NCBI GenBank assembly: GCA_003522945.1
Contig: DPHR01000030.1
Span: forward strand, 3,758-13,680
DNA length: 9,923 bases
Reading direction: 5' to 3'
Source of the DNA: Clostridiales bacterium
GTDB taxonomy: Bacteria > Bacillota > Clostridia > Oscillospirales > Oscillospiraceae
The position numbers were made by a program, and so were the translations under genes. Positions 1-4,804 of this stretch are shown here, in pieces; position 1 is the first letter of the stretch; every line of letters begins with the position of its first letter. The notes beneath the pieces were generated by a model. It saw only the letters and a program-made list of their open reading frames with translations. It searched no databases and was not told where the DNA came from.

Positions 1-342
1 GACGGCACGGGCGTGCGCGACTATCTGCACGTCGTCGATCTCGCGCGCGGCCATGTCGCGGCGATGGACTATATGGCGGAGCGGAAGGGTGTTTTCGTGT
101 TCAATCTCGGCACCGGCCACGGCTACAGCGTGCTCGACATGGTGCATGCCTTTGAAAAGGCGACAGGGAAGAAGGTCCCCTACAAGATCGCCCCGCGCCG
201 CGCCGGAGACGTCGCCGAGGTGTACTGCGACCCGGGCAAGGCCGAGCGGGAGCTTGGCTGGAAGGCGGAACACTCTCTCGAGGATATGTGCCGCGACAGC
301 TGGAACTGGCAGAGCAAAAACCCGAACGGGTTCGCGGGATAA
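1..342 (+). CDS. galE: UDP-glucose 4-epimerase, C-terminal part (5' end outside window)
   Basis: The frame is open from the first base and ends at TAA 340-342, giving 113 residues of what is normally a protein of about 330-340 residues. It begins with GTGVRDYLHVVDLARGH, the highly conserved RDYIHV.DLA.GH block of GalE. This is followed by the FNLGTG.GYSVL block and the P.R.GDVAE.Y.D substrate-binding block, then the ELGW.A C-terminal signature. GalE is a cytosolic NAD-dependent short-chain dehydrogenase-like enzyme of the Leloir pathway that interconverts UDP-glucose and UDP-galactose. Only the UDP-sugar-binding C-terminal portion is visible; the Rossmann NAD site and the catalytic YxxxK lie outside the window. 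A related NDP-sugar epimerase is less likely because the GalE-specific RDYxHVxDLAxGH block is so well kept. Confidence 0.93.
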   Translation, partial: DGTGVRDYLHVVDLARGHVAAMDYMAERKGVFVFNLGTGHGYSVLDMVHAFEKATGKKVPYKIAPRRAGDVAEVYCDPGKAERELGWKAEHSLEDMCRDSWNWQSKNPNGFAG

Positions 343-345
343 AGC

Positions 346-421
346 GCCCCTCCCGGAGGGAGACGGTTGGTTTTGCGGCAAACGAACACCATGCCTGTAG
401 GGGCGGGGCTCTGCTCCGCCC
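346..421. repeat. GC-rich inverted-repeat segments in the galE-glyA spacer
   Basis: The galE-glyA spacer (343-533) has no coding signal but holds compact palindromic words. At 401-421 GGGCGGGGC pairs with GCTCCGCCC around a 3-nt loop, with one G-U pair in the 9-bp stem. At 346-357 the 12-mer GCCCCTCCCGGA is identical to 4249-4260, at the right edge of the palindromic element downstream of the nucleotidyltransferase gene. From general familiarity, GC-rich words of this kind recur between genes in Oscillospiraceae chromosomes. That they are dispersed in this genome is inference from only two copies of the 12-mer here. Confidence 0.45.
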
Positions 422-478
422 ACGCAGCGTTCCGCGCAAAACGTTTTTCCCTCCGTCTTTTGCCCTCGCCAAAATCCA

Positions 479-505
479 CCTCCCTCAAAGAGGGAGGCAT
501 TTTTT
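479..505 (+). terminator. Terminator-like hairpin directly upstream of glyA
   Basis: CCTCCCTC (479-486) and GAGGGAGG (490-497) form a perfect 8-bp stem around an AAA loop, followed by CA and a run of six T (500-505). This has the shape of an intrinsic terminator for the galE transcript. It ends only 15 nt before the glyA Shine-Dalgarno, leaving no room for a promoter between them. Either glyA is transcribed through it from a promoter further upstream, in which case it would attenuate, or the hairpin is part of the local repeat family. Confidence 0.6.
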
Positions 506-533
506 AAATGAATAGATGAAAAGGAGACGACCC

Positions 534-1715
534 ATGCCATCCAAAGTATTTGATTATATCGCCCGCGAGCAGGCGCGGCAGGACACTACCGTTGAGCTGA
601 TCGCGAGCGAAAATTTTGTGAGCGAGAATGTCCTTCGCGCCGTCGGCTCGTGTCTCACGAACAAGTACGCCGAGGGCTATCCCGCCGAGCGCGTTTCCGG
701 AAACCGCGGCCGCTACTACGGCGGCTGCGAGATCGTGAACGACCTTGAGGAATACTGCTGCGCCATGTGGAAAAAGGTGTTCCATACCGACTACCATGTG
801 AACGTCCAGCCGCACAGCGGCGCGAACGCGAATCTCGCGGCGTATATGAGCATATTGCAGCCGGGCGACACGGTCCTCGCCATGTCGCTCAATAACGGCG
901 GCCACCTGACGCACGGCTCGTCCGTCAATTTCAGCGGCAAGCTCTTCGACATGAAATTCTACGACGTGGACGCGCAGGGCTTCATCGACTTTGCGGACGT
1001 GGAGCAAAAGGCCGCCGAATATAAGCCGAAGCTCATTCTCGCGGGCGCTTCGGCGTACAGCCGCGTCATCGATTTCGCGCGCTTCGCAGACATCGCCAAA
1101 AGCGTGGGCGCATACTTTATGGTGGATATGGCGCACATCGCGGGTCTCGTCGCGGCAGGGGACCACCCGTCGCCGTTCGGACTCGCCGACATCATCACGA
1201 CCACGACGCACAAAACGCTGCGCGGGCCGCGCGGCGGCATGATCTTCTGTAAGCCGGAGCTTGCGAAGAAGGTGGACAGCGCCGTGTTCCCCGGCACGCA
1301 GGGCGGGCCGCTCGAGCATGTGATCGCGGGCAAGGCCGTCGCCGCCGAGGAAGCCTGCACGGACGAATACCGCGAATACATCCACGCCGTTGTGCGAAAC
1401 TGCCGCGCGATGTGCGAGGAGTTCCGGAAAATGTGCTACGACGTTGTGACCGGCGGCACGGACAACCACCTGTTCCTGCTCGATCTCACGAAAACGGGGC
1501 TCACCGGCAAGGCGGTGCAGGATGAGCTCGACCGCCATGGCATCACGCTCAACAAAAACTGCGTTCCCAACGAAACGAGAAGCCCCCAGCAGACCTCCGG
1601 CGTGCGCATCGGCACCGCCGCGATGACGACAAAGGGGTACACCGAGGCGGACTTCCTCGCCGCCGCGCACCGGATCGACGAGGTGCTGCGCGCGATGCAG
1701 GCAAAAACCATGTAA
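534..1715 (+). CDS. glyA: Serine hydroxymethyltransferase (PLP-dependent)
   Basis: This cytosolic enzyme interconverts serine plus tetrahydrofolate with glycine plus 5,10-methylene-THF and is the main entry of one-carbon units. The 393-residue product is slightly short for the family (about 410-420). Family landmarks are in order: TVELIASENFVS, YAEGYPAERVSGNRGRYYGG, QPHSGANANLAAY, GGHLTHGS.VNFSGKLF, VDMAHIAGLVAAG (D198 and H201 near the PLP ring), TTTTHKTLRGPRGG (Schiff-base lysine K227) and SGVRIGTAAMTTKG (R358, substrate carboxylate). All expected active-site residues are present. The start is ATG 534, placed 7 nt after AAGGAG (521-526). An in-frame ATG at 516 would add only MKRRRP and lies upstream of that ribosome binding site. 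No obvious terminator follows. Confidence 0.97.
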   Translation: MPSKVFDYIAREQARQDTTVELIASENFVSENVLRAVGSCLTNKYAEGYPAERVSGNRGRYYGGCEIVNDLEEYCCAMWKKVFHTDYHVNVQPHSGANANLAAYMSILQPGDTVLAMSLNNGGHLTHGSSVNFSGKLFDMKFYDVDAQGFIDFADVEQKAAEYKPKLILAGASAYSRVIDFARFADIAKSVGAYFMVDMAHIAGLVAAGDHPSPFGLADIITTTTHKTLRGPRGGMIFCKPELAKKVDSAVFPGTQGGPLEHVIAGKAVAAEEACTDEYREYIHAVVRNCRAMCEEFRKMCYDVVTGGTDNHLFLLDLTKTGLTGKAVQDELDRHGITLNKNCVPNETRSPQQTSGVRIGTAAMTTKGYTEADFLAAAHRIDEVLRAMQAKTM

Positions 1716-1747
1716 AGTTTTGGCGAAATGCCATAACAGGTCTTGCG

Positions 1748-1776
1748 TTGGAAACGGTTTTATGGTACGTTAAATA
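1748..1776 (+). promoter_or_regulatory. Candidate sigma-A promoter for ugpC
   Basis: TTGGAA (1748-1753) and TAAATA (1771-1776) are separated by 17 bp, with an overlapping alternative -10, TACAAT, at 1775-1780. The predicted start near 1783 would give a leader of about 170 nt before the ugpC ATG. The -35 and spacer coincide with a pseudo-palindrome, TGGAAACGGTTTTA (1749-1762), that resembles a LacI-family/CcpA cre box with about three mismatches. Both assignments rest on pattern only. Confidence 0.4.
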
Positions 1777-1782
1777 CAATAC

Positions 1783-1940
1783 CGAACGGCTTCCGCTCTC
1801 CACCTTACGAGCGGTACGCGGTTCGATGAAAGGAGTTTGTTTTCCCCGCAGGATCCGCGGTGCGGCAGTGTGGAGACCTGCCGTATGTCCTCCGTACATT
1901 CATCGGCGGAGGTAAGGTCTGAGCAGCGGAGGCTCTCAGA
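1783..1940 (+). promoter_or_regulatory. Structured 5' leader of ugpC with four consecutive stem-loops
   Basis: Four perfect-arm hairpins follow one another. First, CGAAC (1783-1787)/GTTCG (1821-1825) encloses CCGCTC (1793-1798)/GAGCGG (1809-1814). Second, CGGCAG (1863-1868) pairs with CTGCCG (1878-1883), extendable by a G-U and a U-A pair. Third, CCTCCG (1889-1894) pairs with CGGAGG (1907-1912). Fourth, TCTGAG (1918-1923) pairs with CTCAGA (1935-1940). No U-run follows any of them, so none looks like a terminator. The third stem buries one GGAGG and the fourth shows another in its loop. I do not recognise a known riboswitch or leader class; a cis-regulatory or mRNA-stabilising role is inference. 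Confidence 0.4.
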
Positions 1941-1955
1941 TCAGGATCGGTACGC

Positions 1956-3125
1956 ATGGCAGAAGTACGTCTGGTAGACATCAAGAAGATCTATCCGAAT
2001 CAGGGCGGCACGAAGAAGAAAAAGGGCGACGTTCCCGAGAAGAAGCACAATCTGCAGATCACCGAAGAGGGTGTCGTTGCGGTGCAGCAGTTCTCGCTGG
2101 ATATCGCCGACCGTGAATTTATCGTGCTCGTCGGCCCGTCCGGCTGCGGCAAGTCCACGACGCTGCGCATGATCGCCGGTCTCGAGGAGATCACCTCGGG
2201 CGATCTTTTCATCGACGGCAAGCGCATGAACGACGTCGCCCCCAAGGACCGCGACATCGCCATGGTATTCCAGAACTACGCTCTTTACCCCCACATGACC
2301 GTTTACGAGAACATGGCGTTCTCGCTCAAGCTCAAGAAGCTCCCGAAGGCCGAGATCGACAAGAAGGTCCGCGAGGCCGCGGAGATCCTGGACATCACTG
2401 CCCTGCTCGACCGCAAGCCGAAGGCGCTCTCCGGCGGCCAGCGCCAGCGTGTCGCCATCGGCCGCGCCATCGTGCGCAGCCCCAAGGTGTTCCTCATGGA
2501 CGAGCCGCTCTCCAACCTCGACGCCAAGCTCCGCAACCAGATGCGCGCCGAGATCATCAAGCTGCGCGACAAGATCGACACCACGTTTATCTACGTCACC
2601 CACGACCAGACCGAGGCCATGACGCTCGGCGACCGCATCGTCATCATGCGCGACGGCTTCATCCAGCAGATCGGCACGCCGCAGGAAGTGTTCGATAAGC
2701 CCGCCAACCTCTTCGTTGCCGGATTCATCGGAACGCCGCAGATGAACTTCTTCGACGCCGAGCTCAAGCGCGACGGCGACAAGTACACCGTCGAGGTCTG
2801 CGGCGAGCAGGTCAACCTCACCGAGGATAAGCAGGCCGCGCTCCTCCGCAACGACGTGAAGTCCGGCCCCGTGACGCTCGGCATCCGCCCGGAGCACATC
2901 GTGCTCGCAAAGACCGGCGGCATTCCCGCGCGCGTGGACGTGTCCGAAATGATGGGCTCGAGCGTGCATCTGCACCTCACCGCCGCCGGCCACGACGCCG
3001 TTGTCATCGTCCCGACGCTCGAGCTGGACGCCATCCCGTCCTACGGCCAGCAGGTCTCTCTCGTGCTGCACGAGGACAGCATCCACCTCTTCGACCGCGA
3101 GAGCGAGAAGTCCCTGCTTCTCTGA
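1956..3125 (+). CDS. ugpC: Sugar ABC importer ATPase, UgpC/MsmX/MalK family
   Basis: This is the ATP-hydrolysing subunit that powers carbohydrate (CUT1-type) importers at the inner face of the membrane. The 389-residue protein has a complete nucleotide-binding domain: Walker A GPSGCGKST (60-68), Q-loop FQNYALYPHMTV (Q106), signature LSGGQ (158-162), Walker B VFLMDE (178-183, catalytic E183) and H-loop YVTHDQ (H216). After it comes a C-terminal TOBE/MalK-like regulatory domain (about 240-389, with LGIRPEH near 308-314). A lysine-rich stretch of about 25 residues (roughly 15-39, including KKKKG) is inserted between the first beta strand (KKIYPN) and VVAVQQFSLDI, where most relatives have only a few residues. 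The start at ATG 1956 has only a weak AGGA (1943-1946). No permease or binding-protein gene is adjacent, which fits a shared, general-purpose ATPase such as MsmX. The exact substrate is unknown. Confidence 0.93.
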   Translation: MAEVRLVDIKKIYPNQGGTKKKKGDVPEKKHNLQITEEGVVAVQQFSLDIADREFIVLVGPSGCGKSTTLRMIAGLEEITSGDLFIDGKRMNDVAPKDRDIAMVFQNYALYPHMTVYENMAFSLKLKKLPKAEIDKKVREAAEILDITALLDRKPKALSGGQRQRVAIGRAIVRSPKVFLMDEPLSNLDAKLRNQMRAEIIKLRDKIDTTFIYVTHDQTEAMTLGDRIVIMRDGFIQQIGTPQEVFDKPANLFVAGFIGTPQMNFFDAELKRDGDKYTVEVCGEQVNLTEDKQAALLRNDVKSGPVTLGIRPEHIVLAKTGGIPARVDVSEMMGSSVHLHLTAAGHDAVVIVPTLELDAIPSYGQQVSLVLHEDSIHLFDRESEKSLLL

Positions 3126-3146
3126 TCGACCTCTTACAAAAACCCC

Positions 3147-3172
3147 GACCCGCCGGGATATCCCGGCGGGTC
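3147..3172 (+). terminator. 26-nt perfect palindrome after ugpC (probable terminator)
   Basis: GACCCGCCGGG (3147-3157), a 4-nt ATAT centre and CCCGGCGGGTC (3162-3172) form an 11-bp perfect GC-rich stem starting 21 nt after the ugpC stop. On the + strand only TTAC follows. On the - strand the stem is followed by GGGG and five T. It is a weak candidate for complete termination on +, so partial read-through into the nucleotidyltransferase gene is possible. Confidence 0.55.
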
Positions 3173-3205
3173 TTACAATGCGAAAATTTTTCGGAGGAAT
3201 CCCCT

Positions 3206-4114
3206 ATGGAAAACCCTGCGCTTATTATCATGGCCGCCGGTATGGGCAGCCGCTTCGGCGGGCTCAAGCAGATCACGCCCGTGGGCGACAACGGCGAGAT
3301 CATCATGGACTTCTCGCTGTACGACGCTTACCAGGCGGGCTTCCGCAAGGTCGTGTTCGTCATCAAAAAGGAACGCGAGGCGGATTTCCGCGCCATCGTC
3401 GGCAGCCATGTGGAAAGCCGGATGGACGTGCAGTATGTGTTCCAGTCGCCGGACGATGTGCCGGAGTGGTTCACCGTTCCCGAAGGGCGCGAAAAGCCCT
3501 GGGGCACGGCGCACGCCGTGCGCGCCTGCCGGAACGTGATCGACGGCCCGTTCGCCGTCATCAACGCCGACGATTTTTACGGCGCGGGGGCATTCCGCGC
3601 GCTCTATGATTTTCTCGCCGAGCCGATGGCGGAGAGCGAGAACGCCATGGTCGGGTACCGCATGCGCAATACCGTTACCGAAAACGGGTATGTCGCGCGC
3701 GGCGTGTGCGAAACGGCAAACGGCTTCCTCACCTCGATCACCGAGCGGACGCACATTGAAAAGCGCGGCGACCACGCCGCCTACACGACCGATGGCGAGA
3801 CTTTCATCGATCTTCCCGGCGATACGCTCGTATCCATGAACTTCTGGGGCTTCCGCAAGCGGATGATGCGCGCGTTCGACGAGCGGTTTGAGGATTTCGT
3901 GCGCGAGATCCTGCCGAAAAATCCGCTCAAGGCGGAGTACTTCCTGCCGTGGGTCGCGGATAAGGAGATGCACGCAGGCCTTGCGCGCGTGCAGGTGCTG
4001 CCATGCGAGGAGACCTGGTACGGCGTGACATACCGCGAGGATCTCCCGCGCGTCCAGGCCGCCGTAGCGGACATGAAGGCGAAGGGCGTGTACCCGAAGA
4101 CGCTCTGGAAATAA
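3206..4114 (+). CDS. NTP-transferase family protein (sugar-phosphate nucleotidyltransferase-like)
   Basis: The 302-residue protein starts with the family's nucleotide-binding loop LIIMAAGMGSRFGGLKQ (about residues 6-22; G12, G14, R16, K21). It continues with the PWGTAHAVRAC uridine/deoxythymidine-pocket-like block (98-108) and FAVINADDFYG (116-126), whose D122/D123 would hold the catalytic metal. This places it in the GT-A-like fold that transfers a nucleotidyl group from NTP to a sugar 1-phosphate or similar substrate. It has no left-handed beta-helix acyltransferase domain and is not a clear GalU, RfbA or GlmU, so the substrate cannot be named. The start at ATG 3206 follows GGAGG (3194-3198) with 7-nt spacing. 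A GalE fragment upstream hints at nucleotide-sugar metabolism, but three kilobases and two other genes separate them. Confidence 0.85.
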   Translation: MENPALIIMAAGMGSRFGGLKQITPVGDNGEIIMDFSLYDAYQAGFRKVVFVIKKEREADFRAIVGSHVESRMDVQYVFQSPDDVPEWFTVPEGREKPWGTAHAVRACRNVIDGPFAVINADDFYGAGAFRALYDFLAEPMAESENAMVGYRMRNTVTENGYVARGVCETANGFLTSITERTHIEKRGDHAAYTTDGETFIDLPGDTLVSMNFWGFRKRMMRAFDERFEDFVREILPKNPLKAEYFLPWVADKEMHAGLARVQVLPCEETWYGVTYREDLPRVQAAVADMKAKGVYPKTLWK

Positions 4115-4115
4115 C

Positions 4116-4254
4116 AGGGGAAAAACCCCTCAGTCAGCCTTACGGCTGCCAGCTCCCCTGTTAGGGGAGCCAAGTTAGTATTTTGCAAACCCACTTGCCT
4201 CCCCTAACAGGGGAGGTGGCAAAAACATAGTTTTTGACGGAGGGGTTTGCCCCT
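4116..4254. repeat. 139-bp palindromic intergenic element with terminal inverted repeats
   Basis: The ends are imperfect inverted repeats: AAACCCCTCAGTCA (4123-4136) against TGACGGAGGGGTTT (4235-4248), one mismatch in 14. They extend outward to AGGGG (4116-4120) and CCCCT (4250-4254) with a 1-nt length difference. Inside, CTCCCCTGTTAGGGGAG (4153-4169) is itself a hairpin and recurs in inverse orientation as CTCCCCTAACAGGGGAG (4199-4215); CAGCC-TTAC-GGCTG (4135-4148) is a further small hairpin. The element begins one base after the TAA of the nucleotidyltransferase gene and has no coding potential. Similar palindromes are familiar between genes in Oscillospiraceae. It is MITE-like in layout, but mobility is not shown and no target-site duplication is evident. 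Confidence 0.65.
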
Positions 4255-4267
4255 CCCGGAATATGAC

Positions 4268-4310
4268 AAAAGGAACTGCCGCAGAGGCCATCTGCGGCAG
4301 TTCCTTTTTT
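4268..4310. terminator. Bidirectional terminator between convergent units
   Basis: An 18-bp perfect stem, AAAAGGAACTGCCGCAGA (4268-4285) against its complement at 4291-4308, surrounds a 5-nt GGCCA loop. On + it ends in a run of six T (4305-4310); on - it ends in four T. It separates the nucleotidyltransferase gene (+) from the last gene of the feo operon (-, stop at 4323). Confidence 0.9.
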
Positions 4311-4322
4311 GCGCTGCCTTAT

Positions 4323-4580
4323 TTACTTTTTCCCAAAAAGAGAGAATTTCTTCTTCTCATAAGGCTCCGAGCGGATCGCCGTGATCGTGTACCCGGTGCC
4401 ATCAAGCACACGATGCAGCGCTTCTTCGCTCAGCGGCTCTTCGGAGAGGATCTCCGTTTCGCCTTTTGCATGAGACGAGGTGACTTTCTTCACGCGGAGG
4501 GCATTGCGGATGGCGTCATTCACATGACTTTCGCACATTCCGCAAGCCATTCCGTCAATCGTGAGTACGGTCTTAACCAT
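4323..4580 (-). CDS. Heavy-metal-associated (HMA) domain protein, last gene of the feo operon
   Basis: This 85-residue cytosolic protein has one HMA fold. The metal-binding loop GMACGMCESHV (residues 10-20) carries the CxxC pair C13 and C16. It is followed by the expected alternation of helix and strands through about residue 70, with GYTITAI as the last strand, and a short basic tail (EKKKFSLFGKK). Family members such as CopZ bind Cu(I) or other soft metals and hand them to P-type ATPases. No such ATPase is here; the gene is last in an iron-uptake operon. The start at 4580 has AAGGAGG 8 nt upstream, and it overlaps the stop of the Cys-rich protein gene by 8 bp, indicating translational coupling. 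Its metal is not evident from sequence; a partner role for FeoB is inference from position. Confidence 0.85.
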   Translation of the reverse strand: MVKTVLTIDGMACGMCESHVNDAIRNALRVKKVTSSHAKGETEILSEEPLSEEALHRVLDGTGYTITAIRSEPYEKKKFSLFGKK

Positions 4581-4758
4581 GATGTTTTCCTCCTTCGTGG
4601 CAGGAGCCGCCCATCGGACAATGGCCGCAGTTTCCGCCGCAGGACGACTTACCCTGTTTCCTGTCCTTTACGAGCGAGCGTACGATCAATACGACAAGTA
4701 TCGCCAGAACGATCGTAATGAGGATCGTTCCGATATTTTCCATGATCCAGCTGAGCAT
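4573..4758 (-). CDS. FeoB-associated Cys-rich single-pass membrane protein
   Basis: This 61-residue protein has an N-terminal hydrophobic segment (about residues 8-27, IGTILITIVLAILVVLIV) followed by RSLVKDRK. By the positive-inside rule the C-terminal part therefore faces the cytoplasm. The tail SCGGNCGHCPMGGSCHEGGKHH holds four cysteines (40, 44, 47, 53) and several histidines, a plausible metal-handling tail. Its size, topology and place directly after feoB match the small FeoB-associated Cys-rich protein family of Firmicutes. Those proteins are proposed to accept or gate iron at the FeoB pore, but their role is not settled. The start at 4758 has AAAGGAGG 9 nt upstream; an internal ATG at 4743 has no comparable site. 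Confidence 0.88.
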   Translation of the reverse strand: MLSWIMENIGTILITIVLAILVVLIVRSLVKDRKQGKSSCGGNCGHCPMGGSCHEGGKHHG

Positions 4759-4804
4759 GAAACCTTACCTCCTTTGAGGAATTTATCTGTTGGAGAGAGA
4801 ATGC

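Noticed and set aside
504..1670. Long - strand open frame antisense to glyA
   Set aside because: Same GC-driven shadow effect; no domain, no start signals, and glyA on + has every active-site motif.
1826..1915. Possible 29-codon upstream peptide (ATG at 1826) in the ugpC leader
   Set aside because: No ribosome binding site precedes the ATG; the AAAGGAG at 1829-1835 lies inside the frame. The peptide has no run of regulatory codons, so a leader peptide is not supported.
1941..3086. Long - strand open frame antisense to ugpC
   Set aside because: Shadow of the ATPase gene with low-complexity His/Val/Leu/Asp composition; no supporting signals.
4116..4254. CRISPR-like array from repeated CTCCCCT/AGGGGAG words
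   Set aside because: The copies are inverted relative to each other and form one nested palindrome; there are no direct repeats with regular spacers.
4263..4718. + strand frame of 151 codons over the HMA and Cys-rich genes
   Set aside because: It begins inside the bidirectional terminator and runs antisense to two genes with clear ribosome binding sites and motifs.
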